Origin: Salinicola endophyticus
GTDB taxonomy: Bacteria > Pseudomonadota > Gammaproteobacteria > Pseudomonadales > Halomonadaceae
Length of the DNA: 64,000 nucleotides
Assembly: GCF_040536835.1 (NCBI RefSeq)
Contig: NZ_CP159578.1
Span: 868,001 to 932,000, forward strand
Direction of reading: 5' to 3'
Both the position numbers and the translations under genes were made by a program. A model generated the notes under the pieces. That model was not told the DNA's origin and searched no databases. It saw only the letters and a program-made list of their open reading frames with translations. Numbering within the stretch: position 1 is the stretch's first letter; the number at the start of each line of letters is the position of its first letter. This document shows positions 34,755 through 44,022 of this stretch, piece by piece.

Positions 34755-34823
34755 TAGGTCCGGGACATTTCTGCATATGGCCATCCGTTCGCGGATGATC
34801 CGCACACGGGTAAGGAGACTCAC

Positions 34824-35465
34824 ATGGCGCGCCAGCTGTCGCGTAGCGACAATCTGATCCACCAGTTCGACAGCGTGCTGCGCACGCTGGTGCCGGGATC
34901 GGCGCAGCCGCGCCGGCCCTCACCGGCGCTCGCCCAGCCCGAGGGCGCACTCGACGACGAGCAGCGCCGCCACGTGGCCGGGCTGATGCGCATCAACCAT
35001 ACCGGTGAGGTGTGCGCCCAGGCGCTCTATCAGGGTCAGGGGCTGACCGCCAAGCTGGGTGACACCCGCGAGCGGATGGAAGAGGCGGCAGCGGAGGAGA
35101 TCGACCATCTGGCCTGGTGCGACCAGCGTCTGCGGGAACTGGATGGCCGCACCAGCTATCTCAACCCCGCCTTCTACGCCGCCTCCTTCGGACTCGGCGC
35201 CCTGGCCGGGGCGGTCGGCGACCGTGTCAGCCTGGGCTTCGTCGCCGCCACCGAGGAGCAGGTCGGGCGCCATCTGGAGGCGCATCTGCGCAAGCTGCCG
35301 ATCGACGACAAGCGCTCGCGGGCGGTACTCGAACAGATGCGCATCGACGAAGCGCAGCACGAGCGCATGGCGCTGGAGTCCGGCGGCAGCCGCTTCCCGC
35401 TGCCGGTGAAGTGGGGCATGCGGCTGGTGTCGAAGGTGATGACCAAGAGCGTCTATCGCCTCTGA
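34824..35465 (+). CDS. coq7: 3-demethoxyubiquinol 3-hydroxylase (2-polyprenyl-methoxy-benzoquinone monooxygenase)
   Basis: The 213-residue di-iron enzyme hydroxylates demethoxyubiquinol in ubiquinone synthesis. The ferritin-like fold shows [24 protein letters not shown] and [10 protein letters not shown] with the iron-ligating Glu and His residues. AAGGAGA lies just before the ATG. It is followed by a bidirectional terminator. Confidence 0.94.
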   Translation: MARQLSRSDNLIHQFDSVLRTLVPGSAQPRRPSPALAQPEGALDDEQRRHVAGLMRINHTGEVCAQALYQGQGLTAKLGDTRERMEEAAAEEIDHLAWCDQRLRELDGRTSYLNPAFYAASFGLGALAGAVGDRVSLGFVAATEEQVGRHLEAHLRKLPIDDKRSRAVLEQMRIDEAQHERMALESGGSRFPLPVKWGMRLVSKVMTKSVYRL

Positions 35466-35510
35466 GCATGGCGTCGTCGAGGGCGGCGGATAGCCGCCGG
35501 GAAGGCAAAC

Positions 35511-35538
35511 AAAAACCGCGACCGGAGTCGCGGTTTTT
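35511..35538. terminator. Bidirectional terminator between coq7 and OsmC gene
   Basis: A 12-bp stem AAAAACCGCGAC / GTCGCGGTTTTT with a CGGA loop. T-runs lie on both strands, so it can end the plus-strand coq7 and the minus-strand OsmC gene. Confidence 0.94.
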
Positions 35539-35584
35539 GCGTCTTGTGCTGTGGGCTCGAGGGGCTCGTCGGACTGGCCGGCGC

Positions 35585-36004
35585 TCAGGCCTCGACGATC
35601 TCGTAGTCGTGGGTGATCTCCACGCCGCCCTTGGCCAGCATCAGCGAGGCGCTGCAGTACTTCTCGGCGGAGAGGTCGACCGCACGCTTGACCTGAGCGT
35701 CCTTGAGGCCGCGGCCGGTGACCACGAAGTGCACATGGATCTTGGTGAACACGCTGGGCGTGCCGTCGAAGCGTTCGGCTTCCAGGGTCGCGACGCAGTC
35801 GGTGACGTCGGCGCGGGCCTTCTCCAGGATCTGGATCACGTCGAACGAGGTGCAGCCGCCGAGCCCCATCAGTACCAGTTCCATCGGTCGCGGCCCGGTG
35901 TTGCGACCGCCGTGGTCGGGGTTGCCGTCGATCACGACGCTGTGGCCGCTGCCGGATTCGGTGACGAACTGGCGGCCGTCGGTCCACTTGACTGTGGCTT
36001 TCAT
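35585..36004 (-). CDS. OsmC/YhfA-family protein
   Basis: The 139-residue protein starts MKATVKWTDGRQFVTES and has GPRPMELVLMGLGGCTSFDVIQIL with one redox Cys and EKYCSASLMLAKG with the other, the pair expected of OsmC-type peroxidase-fold proteins. It matches the YhfA branch, whose role is not settled. The start was placed at 36004 by family fit. A terminator follows. Confidence 0.9.
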   Translation of the reverse strand: MKATVKWTDGRQFVTESGSGHSVVIDGNPDHGGRNTGPRPMELVLMGLGGCTSFDVIQILEKARADVTDCVATLEAERFDGTPSVFTKIHVHFVVTGRGLKDAQVKRAVDLSAEKYCSASLMLAKGGVEITHDYEIVEA

Positions 36005-36064
36005 GCAATCGATTCCTTCACTCGGATAACGTGGCGGCAGCATAACACTCCCGCCTAGCTGAAG

Positions 36065-36733
36065 TTACGCCCGGCGCAGCCGGCTCTCGAGGTCGGCCAG
36101 GCGCTGCGGCGTGCCGACATCGACCCAGTCGCCGCGGTGGTGCCAGCCAGCGACGCGCTTGGCGTGCATGGCCGCGACCAGCAGCGGCGCCAGCTTGGCC
36201 GCCTCGCCGTCGGGGAGATCGGCGATCAGCTGCGGGTGGATCACGCCGACCCCGGCATACACCAGGCGCGGCTCGCCCTCGGCGTGCAGGCGTCCGTTAG
36301 GGTCGAGATGGAAGTCGCCACCGCGGTGGAAGTCGGTGGTATCGACCATCGCCAGGTTGGCCAGATCCCCCGCGGCCAGCGCCGGTTGGGCCAGATCGAT
36401 ATCACTCCAGACATCGCCGTTGAGCAGCAGAAAAGGGGCGTCGCCCAGCAGCGCCAGGGCGTGGCGCAGGCCGCCGGCGGTCTCCAGCGGCGTGGGCTCG
36501 TGGCTGAAGGTGAGACGCAGGCCGAAACGCTGACCGTCGCCGAGGGCGGCGACGATCTGCTCGCCGCGGTAGCTCACGTTGATCACCACCTCGCGGAAGC
36601 CGGCCGCCGCGAGACGTATCAGGTGGTGCTCGATCAGCGGCTTGCCCGCCACCGGCAGCAGCGGCTTGGGGCAGTGGTCGGTGAGCGGGCGCATGCGGTT
36701 GCCGAGCCCGGCGGCCAGGATCATCGCTTTCAT
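36065..36733 (-). CDS. murU: N-acetylmuramate alpha-1-phosphate uridylyltransferase
   Basis: This 222-residue nucleotidyltransferase has MILAAGLGNRMRPLTDHCPKPLLPV (signature GxGxRxxPLT, PKPLLP) and LLLNGDVWSDIDL with the metal-binding Asp. With AmgK it converts MurNAc to UDP-MurNAc, bypassing de novo synthesis and giving fosfomycin resistance, as in Pseudomonas. It overlaps amgK by 4 bp, so the two are coupled. Confidence 0.93.
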   Translation of the reverse strand: MKAMILAAGLGNRMRPLTDHCPKPLLPVAGKPLIEHHLIRLAAAGFREVVINVSYRGEQIVAALGDGQRFGLRLTFSHEPTPLETAGGLRHALALLGDAPFLLLNGDVWSDIDLAQPALAAGDLANLAMVDTTDFHRGGDFHLDPNGRLHAEGEPRLVYAGVGVIHPQLIADLPDGEAAKLAPLLVAAMHAKRVAGWHHRGDWVDVGTPQRLADLESRLRRA

Positions 36734-37764
36734 GCCGAGGCTCCCTTCGACTGCGCCTGCTCGGCGTGGTGGCGGGCCAGGCGCGCCTGCATCGCCGGGT
36801 GGTAGATTTCGCGCAGCCAGGCGTGGAACTCGGCCAGCTCGGGTAGCGCTTCGAGGCCAGCGTCGAGCTGGGCATAGAAGTGCGGCAGCCAGTCGAGATA
36901 GCGCGGCTTGCCGTCGCGCAGGCAGAGGCGGCAGAACTGGCCCAGTATCTTGAGCTGACGCTGGGCGCCGATCGCCTCGACCGTGGCGCGAAAGGCGGCG
37001 GCATCCGGCAGGCGAGTGCCGAAATCGGCTTGGCTGCGGCGATGGAAGTCAGCGATCCAGCGATCCATCTCGGTCCGCGACCAGCGCTGGTAGCGCCCGC
37101 GCAGCAGCGAGATCAGGTCGTAGCCGAGCGGCCCCGCCAGGGCGCCCTGGAAATCGATCAGCGCCAGCTCGCCGTCGACGAGCATCAGGTTCATGGCATC
37201 GAAGTCGCGGTGCACCGCGACTTCGGGCAGCGTCGCGATACGCGCCAGCAGGTGACGCTTGGTGTCGGCCCAGCAGGCGGGTGTCTCCAATTCCAGCCAG
37301 CGCCCCAGGCCCCAGTCGGGGAAGCGCTCCATCTCCTCTTCCAGGAAGGCGGCGGAGTAGGGCGGCAGCTCGGCCGGTGAGGCCAGCCGCTGCAGGCGCA
37401 GCAGCAGCTCGATGGCCTGGTCCGTACCGCGCCGCGCACTTTCGGCATCGTCGAAATGGTGGTGCAGACTGTCGTCGCCGAGATCGTCGAGTTCGAGGAA
37501 GCCCAGGTCGAGATCGACGGCGTGGATCGCCGGCACCGGCAGGCCCACCGCGCGCCAGTGGCGGCCGATGGCGACGAAGGCGTGGCTATCTTCGAGCTCG
37601 GGTGGCGCGTCCATCAGCATGCGCGTGGTGCCGTCGGGCAGATGCACCCGGCAGTAGCCGCGCAGGCTGGCATCGCCGGCGACGGGCTCGAAGCGGCAGG
37701 TATCGGCGGCGACGGCGTGCTGCCGGGCTATCCAGGTGCGCAGCTGGGCAAGGCGCAGACTCAT
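36730..37764 (-). CDS. amgK: N-acetylmuramate/N-acetylglucosamine anomeric kinase
   Basis: The 344-residue protein is an aminoglycoside-phosphotransferase-fold kinase. It has the catalytic loop AVHRDFDAMNLMLVDGELALIDFQGAL (key HRDFDAMN and IDFQ) and the N-terminal VAGDASLRGYCRV. It phosphorylates the anomeric carbon of recovered MurNAc and GlcNAc before MurU. The ATG at 37764 has GGAG 6 nt upstream. The pair is divergent from lptD, the arrangement known in Pseudomonas. Confidence 0.92.
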   Translation of the reverse strand: MSLRLAQLRTWIARQHAVAADTCRFEPVAGDASLRGYCRVHLPDGTTRMLMDAPPELEDSHAFVAIGRHWRAVGLPVPAIHAVDLDLGFLELDDLGDDSLHHHFDDAESARRGTDQAIELLLRLQRLASPAELPPYSAAFLEEEMERFPDWGLGRWLELETPACWADTKRHLLARIATLPEVAVHRDFDAMNLMLVDGELALIDFQGALAGPLGYDLISLLRGRYQRWSRTEMDRWIADFHRRSQADFGTRLPDAAAFRATVEAIGAQRQLKILGQFCRLCLRDGKPRYLDWLPHFYAQLDAGLEALPELAEFHAWLREIYHPAMQARLARHHAEQAQSKGASA

Positions 37765-38089
37765 CGAAACTCCCAGGGTGGATCGAGTTGACGGGGTGCG
37801 GATGGCACCGCATGCTGAAGCCGCTCGTAGGCTTGGCCGATGGCGTGGTCGATAACGTTGGAACGCGGACCTGCCGGCGGCGAGGGCGGTAGACTCCCTT
37901 GGCGGCGCCAGTTTGCCGCCTTTGGTCGAGTCCGCCAACTCATTGCGCTGCGAGCGCCTCCACGCTTCACGCTTCGCCAGACGGGCGTGACCAGGTGAGC
38001 GCGACAGAAGACAGACAGGGAACGACCCCGCGGCAAGTGCCGTCGAGGTCTGTATAATACCGGCTCCACTCGGCAAGGACACAGAGGAC
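37765..38089. other. amgK-lptD divergent promoter region
   Basis: The region holds a perfect TATAAT (38053-38058) 31 bp before lptD with no good -35 box at 17 bp, and no clear sigmaE element. No gene, repeat array or operator is recognised. Confidence 0.5.
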
Positions 38090-40552
38090 ATGGGCAAGCG
38101 ACTGGTCTGGACTGCCCTCACCGGCGTGATTTCATCGACCGCCCAGGCGGCCCCTCCGGCACCGCTCCCGGCGGACCAGCTGGACTGGGTACCCTGGGGC
38201 GATCAGGCACCGGCCGGCGCACTGTGCGGCGGACGCTATGTCCAGCCCGGCTATCTGCTGCCCGAAGGGCGCACGCCGGAAGAGGTCCTCTCCAACTCCG
38301 CCACCGCGGAGTATGGCGACAACGGCGAGACGATCCTGGGTGGCGAAGTGGTGCTGCGGCGCGGCGACAGCCAGCTGCAGGCGCCGCAGGTGCGGGTCAA
38401 CGCCGCCCGCGACACCGCCTTCGCCGACGGCCCCCTGACCATTCGCTATCCCGGCCTGCTGGTGCGCGGCGACGATGGCCAGGTCTCGCTCGACAGCGAC
38501 GCGGCGCGCATCGACGACGCCCACTACGTGATCCACGACCAGCGCGTGCGTGGTGACGCCCAGGCGCTGCAGCGCCTCGAAGACGGCCGCTATCGCATGC
38601 GCGAGGCCAGCTTCACCACCTGCGCGCCGGACAGCCGGCTGTGGCGGATCGTCGGCAGCGACGTCACCATCGACCGCGCCCAGGGCTACGGCACTGCCAC
38701 CAACGCGCGTCTGGAGATGGGCGACGTGCCGGTATTCTACTGGCCCTGGGTACGCTTCCCGGTCGACGATCGCCGCCAGAGCGGTTTCCTGTGGCCGACC
38801 CTGGGGCTCTCCAGCGATGGTCTCGATTACAGCCAGCCCTACTACCTGAACCTGGCCCCCAATTACGACGCCACCATCACGCCACGGGTCATCACCGACC
38901 ATGGCCTGCTGATGGGCGGCGAGTTCCGCTATCTCTTCGGCAGCGATCGCGGCACGATCGATGGCGCCTATCTGGCCAACGATAATGGCGGCAACAACGA
39001 TAATCCCAACGATCCCAAGGATGCCTTCGACGGCAAGGATCGCTGGTTCGTCGACTATCAGCACTACGGCTACTTCACCGACCGCCTGGATTACGCGCTG
39101 CGCTACGGCGCCGCCAGCGATGGCCGCTACTTCGACGACTTCGGCAGCGACTTCGCCGAGCAGGACACCGAGTACCTCGAGCGTCTGGCACGACTCTCCT
39201 ACCAGGGCACTACTTGGTATCTGGATGCCCGCGCCCAGGGCTACCAGCGCATGCAGTACCCGATCGACGAGAACGATCGCCCCTATTATCGCCTGCCCAG
39301 CCTGACCGCCAATGCGCGCTGGCAGCAGGAGAGCGGCTTCTATCAGGAGTGGAACTCCAACGCCACCTACTTCTGGCGTGACCTGCACGGTGTCGATGCC
39401 CAGGGCAACTGGTTCGACGAGGACGAGAACCGCACCCGCAATATACCGCTGCGTGAATCGGCCAACGGCTCGCGCCTCAATCTGACCCCGGCCATCGGCT
39501 GGCGCGCCCAGCCGAGCTGGGGTTTCCTCGAGCCGCGCTTCCAACTGTGGCAGACCAACTACGAGCTCGACTACGGCAACCGTGACACCTCGCGCGACGA
39601 GACCCTGTCACGCACGGTGCCGGTCTACTCGCTGGATTCGGGACTGATCTTCCAGCGCGACGTGACCGCATTCGACCAGGGCTTCAAGCAGACCTTCGAG
39701 CCGCGCCTCTACTACGCCTACGTCCCCGAGCGCGATCAGTCCGAGTATCCGGTGTTCGACACCGACGAGCAGGCGATCTCGTGGAGCCAGCTGTGGTCGC
39801 CCTATCGCTTCACCGGTGCCGATCGCGTGGGTGACGTCAACAAGCTCTCCTACGGCGCCTCGACCCGTTTCCTCGAGGATGACACCGGGCGCGAGCGACT
39901 GGCACTGTCGGTCGGTCAGAGCGCCTACTTCGAAGATCGCAATGTCACCCTGCTCGACGACAGCGACAATCTCACGCCGGCGCAGCGGCGCTACGACGAC
40001 TATCGGCGCACCCGCGACCGCTCGCCGGTGATCACCCAGCTCGACTGGCGCATCAACGACCAGTGGCGCTCGCGCTATGAGTGGTTCTACGACGATCACC
40101 GCTCGCAGACCGAAAAGGCCTCCGCCTACCTGCAATATCTGAGTCCGGCCGGCCATGTATTGAACCTTGGCTACCGTTGGCAGCTCCAAGGTTTCGATCC
40201 GGCCAGTGATGCCGACGATCAACTGAGCTACAACCGCGAGGACTTCGACGTCTCGTTCGCCTACAAGGCGACCTCGTCGCTCGATCTGATCGGCCGTTAT
40301 CTCTACGACAACACCAACAAGCGTGATCTGGAGACGCTGGCCGGGGTGCAGTTCAACAGCTGCTGCAGCGCGGTGCAGGTGGTCTGGCGCGAGTGGGTCG
40401 ACGACAACGACACCGCTTACACCATCGACGATGACTACACCGATCGCGGCCTGTTCCTGCGCTTCGTGTTCAAGGGACTCGGTGGCGTGGGGCAGAACGC
40501 CGATAGCTACTTCGCCAGCGCGGTGCCGGGCTACGAGCCCACCACGTTCTGA
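38090..40552 (+). CDS. lptD: LPS-assembly protein LptD
   Basis: The 820-residue outer-membrane beta-barrel inserts lipopolysaccharide into the outer leaflet with LptE. It has a signal peptide (cleavage near residue 20), an OstA/LptA-like N-terminal domain (about 60-200) and a large C-terminal barrel. The four conserved Cys that form the interdomain disulfides are all present: C46, C178 and the adjacent C758-C759. It is first in lptD-surA-pdxA-rsmA-apaG-apaH, the standard gammaproteobacterial order. Confidence 0.96.
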   Translation: MGKRLVWTALTGVISSTAQAAPPAPLPADQLDWVPWGDQAPAGALCGGRYVQPGYLLPEGRTPEEVLSNSATAEYGDNGETILGGEVVLRRGDSQLQAPQVRVNAARDTAFADGPLTIRYPGLLVRGDDGQVSLDSDAARIDDAHYVIHDQRVRGDAQALQRLEDGRYRMREASFTTCAPDSRLWRIVGSDVTIDRAQGYGTATNARLEMGDVPVFYWPWVRFPVDDRRQSGFLWPTLGLSSDGLDYSQPYYLNLAPNYDATITPRVITDHGLLMGGEFRYLFGSDRGTIDGAYLANDNGGNNDNPNDPKDAFDGKDRWFVDYQHYGYFTDRLDYALRYGAASDGRYFDDFGSDFAEQDTEYLERLARLSYQGTTWYLDARAQGYQRMQYPIDENDRPYYRLPSLTANARWQQESGFYQEWNSNATYFWRDLHGVDAQGNWFDEDENRTRNIPLRESANGSRLNLTPAIGWRAQPSWGFLEPRFQLWQTNYELDYGNRDTSRDETLSRTVPVYSLDSGLIFQRDVTAFDQGFKQTFEPRLYYAYVPERDQSEYPVFDTDEQAISWSQLWSPYRFTGADRVGDVNKLSYGASTRFLEDDTGRERLALSVGQSAYFEDRNVTLLDDSDNLTPAQRRYDDYRRTRDRSPVITQLDWRINDQWRSRYEWFYDDHRSQTEKASAYLQYLSPAGHVLNLGYRWQLQGFDPASDADDQLSYNREDFDVSFAYKATSSLDLIGRYLYDNTNKRDLETLAGVQFNSCCSAVQVVWREWVDDNDTAYTIDDDYTDRGLFLRFVFKGLGGVGQNADSYFASAVPGYEPTTF

Positions 40553-40644
40553 GCCGGGCCCGGCGGATGCCGGGCCAGCCGATCGAGATCGAGCAAGACC
40601 CGTGATTCTCAAGAGTCGTTCTTCATCAAGCAAGAGAGGTAGGC

Positions 40645-41604
40645 ATGCGTCCTAGAGTGTGGATTCCCCTGGCGCTGGTCATGCTGCTGTCGCCGCTGTC
40701 GGCGATGGCCGAAGTGGTGCCGCTGGACCGTATCGTCGCCGTGGTCAACGACGACGCCATCATGCAGAGCCAGCTCGAGCAGCGGGTCTCCCAGGTCAAG
40801 AGCCAGCTCGCGTCCAGCAATATCCCCGCGCCGCCGGAGAAGACCCTCGAGCATCAGGTGCTCGACCGCATGATCACCGAGCAGATCGAGCTGCAGATGG
40901 CCGAGAAGGGCAAGCTGAACGTCGATGAGACCCAGCTCAATGCCACCATGCGCGGTATCGCCCAGAACAACGGCATGACCCTGGATCAGTTCGCCGATCG
41001 CCTGGAGAAGGAGGGGCAGTCGCTGGCCGAGGTACGCGAGCAGGTGCGCCGCGAGCTGCTGATTCGTCAGGTCCAGCAGCGCGAGGTCGCCAACAAGGTG
41101 ACGGTGTCGGATCGCGAGATCGACCGCTTCCTGGAGCAGGCCGGCCAGAACAGCAACGTCTCCTATCATCTGGCCCAGATTCTGGTCGCGGTGCCGCAGT
41201 CGCCGACGCCGGATCTGGTGCGTCAGGCCCAGGCCAAGGCCGAGAAGCTCTATCAGGAGCTCAAGAGCGGCGCCGACTTCCGCAAGCTGGCGGTCTCCGA
41301 GTCCGACGATGCCCAGGCGCTGAAGGGCGGCGATCTGGGCTGGCGTCCGGCGGCGCAGATCCCGACCATCTTCGCCGACGTCATCCCCGATCTCGCCAAG
41401 GGTGAGGTGAGCCAGCCGATCCGCAGCCCCAGTGGCTTCCACCTGGTCAAGCTGATCGATACCCGCGGCGGCGACGGCAAGCAGATCTCCCGCGAGCAGG
41501 CGAGCCAGGCGATCTTCCAGCGCAAGGTCAACGACGAGCTCGAAGCGTGGACGCAGGAGATTCGCGCCAGTGCCTACGTCGACAACCGCCTCGACAAGCA
41601 GTGA
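40645..41604 (+). CDS. surA: Periplasmic chaperone SurA with one parvulin domain
   Basis: The 319-residue protein has a signal peptide ending SPLSAMA, the SurA N-terminal chaperone domain (VVNDDAIMQSQLEQRV), one parvulin peptidyl-prolyl isomerase domain (about 170-265, with YHLAQILVAVPQ and GFHLVKLIDTRGG) and the closing C-terminal helix. E. coli SurA has two parvulin domains and 428 residues, so one domain is missing here. It escorts outer-membrane proteins such as LptD through the periplasm, which fits its neighbour. Confidence 0.93.
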   Translation: MRPRVWIPLALVMLLSPLSAMAEVVPLDRIVAVVNDDAIMQSQLEQRVSQVKSQLASSNIPAPPEKTLEHQVLDRMITEQIELQMAEKGKLNVDETQLNATMRGIAQNNGMTLDQFADRLEKEGQSLAEVREQVRRELLIRQVQQREVANKVTVSDREIDRFLEQAGQNSNVSYHLAQILVAVPQSPTPDLVRQAQAKAEKLYQELKSGADFRKLAVSESDDAQALKGGDLGWRPAAQIPTIFADVIPDLAKGEVSQPIRSPSGFHLVKLIDTRGGDGKQISREQASQAIFQRKVNDELEAWTQEIRASAYVDNRLDKQ

Positions 41605-41616
41605 TGGGGTAGTCTG

Positions 41617-42669
41617 ATGGCGTCGACCCAGGCCGCGGCACCGCTGCTGGCGCTGACCAGTGGCGAGCCGGCGGGTATCGGTCCTGAGCTGGCCCTGGCC
41701 CTGGCGCGGCGTTGGCCGGCGCTGGCCGCGCGGGTCGTGGTCATCGGCGACCCGCAGCTGCTAGCGGCACGCGCTGCGGCGCTGGGCTGGGCGGTCGAGA
41801 TCGAGCCGCTCGACCCCAGCGCGCCGGTACCGCCCGCGCGGGATGGCCATCTGCCGGTGTGGCCGGTGGCGCTGCGGCGGCCGTCGCATCCCGGCGCGCT
41901 CGACCCGGGCAACGCCGACTACGTGCTCGAGACCCTGGATGTCGCCATCGCTGCCTGTCGCGACGGGCGCGCCGCGGCCATGGTCACCGCGCCGCTGCAC
42001 AAGGGGGCGATCATCGAGGGTGGCCACCCGCGGTTCACCGGCCATACCGAGTATCTGCGCGATGCCTGTGGCGTCGAGGAGGTGGTGATGATGCTCGCCA
42101 CGACGATCGCCTCGACGAGCGCCCACCCACGCCCGCTGCGGGTCGCCCTGGCGACCACCCACCTGCCGCTGTCACGGGTTGCCGAAGCGCTCGATGCCGC
42201 GAGCCTGACCCGCGTCACGCGGATTCTCGCCGCCGAGCTGACCCGGCGCTTCGGCATCGCCGCGCCGCGTATCCTGGTCAGCGGGCTCAACCCCCATGCG
42301 GGTGAAGATGGCCATCTGGGCCGCGAGGAGCTCGACATCATCATTCCGACCCTCGAGCGGCTGCGCGCCGAGGGGCTCGATCTGGTCGGCCCGCTGCCTG
42401 CCGATACGCTGTTCACTCCGCGCCATCTGGATGGCGCCGACGCCGTGCTCGCCATGTATCATGACCAGGGGCTGCCGGTACTCAAGTATGCCGGTTTCGG
42501 CCAGGCAGCCAATATCACCCTGGGCCTGGGCATCGTGCGCACCTCGGTCGACCACGGTACCGCCCTCGACCTCGCCGGCAGCGGCCGTGCCGATGTCGGT
42601 AGCCTCAGGGTGGCGCTGGAAGTGGCCTGTGAGATGGCTACTCGGAACCCAACTGACTCATCTCTCTAA
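41617..42669 (+). CDS. pdxA: 4-hydroxythreonine-4-phosphate dehydrogenase
   Basis: The 350-residue enzyme oxidises 4-phosphohydroxy-L-threonine in pyridoxal phosphate synthesis. It has SGEPAGIGPEL, the metal-binding FTGHTEYLRD, GLNPHAGEDGHLG and YHDQGLPVLKY motifs. The start is 12 bp after surA, without overlap. The order surA-pdxA-rsmA is conserved. Confidence 0.95.
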   Translation: MASTQAAAPLLALTSGEPAGIGPELALALARRWPALAARVVVIGDPQLLAARAAALGWAVEIEPLDPSAPVPPARDGHLPVWPVALRRPSHPGALDPGNADYVLETLDVAIAACRDGRAAAMVTAPLHKGAIIEGGHPRFTGHTEYLRDACGVEEVVMMLATTIASTSAHPRPLRVALATTHLPLSRVAEALDAASLTRVTRILAAELTRRFGIAAPRILVSGLNPHAGEDGHLGREELDIIIPTLERLRAEGLDLVGPLPADTLFTPRHLDGADAVLAMYHDQGLPVLKYAGFGQAANITLGLGIVRTSVDHGTALDLAGSGRADVGSLRVALEVACEMATRNPTDSSL

Positions 42670-42678
42670 CCAAGAGGG

Positions 42679-42716
42679 TGTTTACACCGCTGTTGAGCGC
42701 AGCTTTCCTGTAAACA
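42679..42716 (+). promoter_or_regulatory. Nested hairpin between pdxA and rsmA
   Basis: An 8-bp perfect inverted repeat, TGTTTACA (42679-42686) / TGTAAACA (42709-42716), encloses a second stem GCTG / CAGC. It is AT-rich and ends 23 bp before rsmA. It could be an RNA hairpin in the operon message or a protein-binding site; there is no T-run, so termination is unlikely. Confidence 0.5.
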
Positions 42717-42739
42717 GTCTCTGAAGGAATTCGTCGTCA

Positions 42740-43561
42740 ATGGCTAACCCAGCCGATTATCCGCGTGGCGCGCTGCCGCGAGCCCGTAAACGTTTCGGTC
42801 AGAACTTCCTGCGCGATGCCGGCGTGATCTCGCGCATCGTGCGTGCCATCGGGCCGCGCCCGGGGGAGCGCCTGGTCGAGATCGGCCCGGGGCAGGGCGC
42901 CCTGACCGAACCGCTGCTCCAGGCCGCCGGTGCGCTCGAAGTGATCGAACTCGACCGCGACCTGATCCCCGGCCTGCGGGTGCAGTTCTTCGCCTACCCG
43001 GACTTCGTGATCCACGAGGGCGATGCGCTCAAGTTCGATTTCCCCGCGCTGGCGGCCGCGGATGGCCGCCCGCTGCGGGTGGTCGGCAATCTGCCCTACA
43101 ATATCTCCACGCCGCTGATCTTCCATCTGCTGGCGGCGCGCGGCGCCGTCGCCGATATGCACTTCATGCTGCAGAAGGAGGTGGTGGAGCGTCTCGCCGC
43201 TGAGCCTGGCGGGCCCGACTGGGGACGCCTGTCGGTGATGACCCAGTACTACTGTCAGGTGGAGTCGCTGTTCGTGGTGCCGCCGGAAGCCTTCGTGCCG
43301 CGGCCCAAGGTCGACTCCGCCATCGTGCGCCTGACGCCCCACGCCGAGCTGCCCGCCGTGGCGCACGACGAGGCGCGCTTCGCCGAGATCGTGCGTGACG
43401 CCTTCGGCCAGCGGCGCAAGACGCTGCGCAACAATCTCAAGGGGCTGGTCGAGGCCAGTGAACTCGAGGCGCTGGGGATCGACCCCGGCCGTCGGCCGCA
43501 GACGCTGACAGTGGCCGAGCTGGTGGCCATTGCCAACCGGGTCACGGAGCGCGAGGCATGA
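42740..43561 (+). CDS. rsmA: 16S rRNA (adenine1518/1519-N6) dimethyltransferase
   Basis: The 273-residue enzyme (KsgA) dimethylates A1518 and A1519 near the 3' end of 16S rRNA. It has [23 protein letters not shown] (SAM motif), [10 protein letters not shown] and [16 protein letters not shown] (NLPY catalytic motif). An AAGG site precedes the ATG. It overlaps apaG by 4 bp. Confidence 0.96.
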   Translation: MANPADYPRGALPRARKRFGQNFLRDAGVISRIVRAIGPRPGERLVEIGPGQGALTEPLLQAAGALEVIELDRDLIPGLRVQFFAYPDFVIHEGDALKFDFPALAAADGRPLRVVGNLPYNISTPLIFHLLAARGAVADMHFMLQKEVVERLAAEPGGPDWGRLSVMTQYYCQVESLFVVPPEAFVPRPKVDSAIVRLTPHAELPAVAHDEARFAEIVRDAFGQRRKTLRNNLKGLVEASELEALGIDPGRRPQTLTVAELVAIANRVTEREA

Positions 43562-43941
43562 GCGAACTGGCCGCGCAGATCGGGGTCGAGGTCGAGCCCG
43601 ACTACCGCGCCGACGAGTCGGACCCGGCGCAGTCGCGCTATGTCTTCAGCTATACGGTGACGGTACACAACCGCTCGCCGCGCGAGATTCAGCTGCTGTC
43701 GCGCTACTGGAAGATCACCCAGGGCAACGGCAAGGTGCAGGAGGTGCGCGGCAATGGCGTGGTCGGCAAGCAGCCGGCGATCGCCGCCGGCCACAGCTTC
43801 CGCTATACCAGCCGCGCGGTGCTGGCCTCCCCGGTCGGGGTGATGCAGGGCAGCTATGGCTGCATCGATTGCGAAAGCCAGGAGGCCTTCGAGGTCACCA
43901 TTGCACCGTTCCGACTGGCGACTCCCAACCAGGTTCACTGA
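43558..43941 (+). CDS. apaG: Co2+/Mg2+ efflux-associated protein ApaG
   Basis: The 127-residue protein has [26 protein letters not shown] (seen as YTVTVHN) and [22 protein letters not shown], the ApaG fibronectin-like fold. Its role is not settled; it is genetically tied to cation resistance. ATGA overlap with rsmA sets the start. Confidence 0.94.
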   Translation: MSELAAQIGVEVEPDYRADESDPAQSRYVFSYTVTVHNRSPREIQLLSRYWKITQGNGKVQEVRGNGVVGKQPAIAAGHSFRYTSRAVLASPVGVMQGSYGCIDCESQEAFEVTIAPFRLATPNQVH

Positions 43942-44022
43942 GCCGCGCCGGGTGCCGGCCCATTCATCCCAGAGGGCTCCCCAGCCTTCGATCCAGACTG
44001 ACCATCGAGAAGGACGACGACC

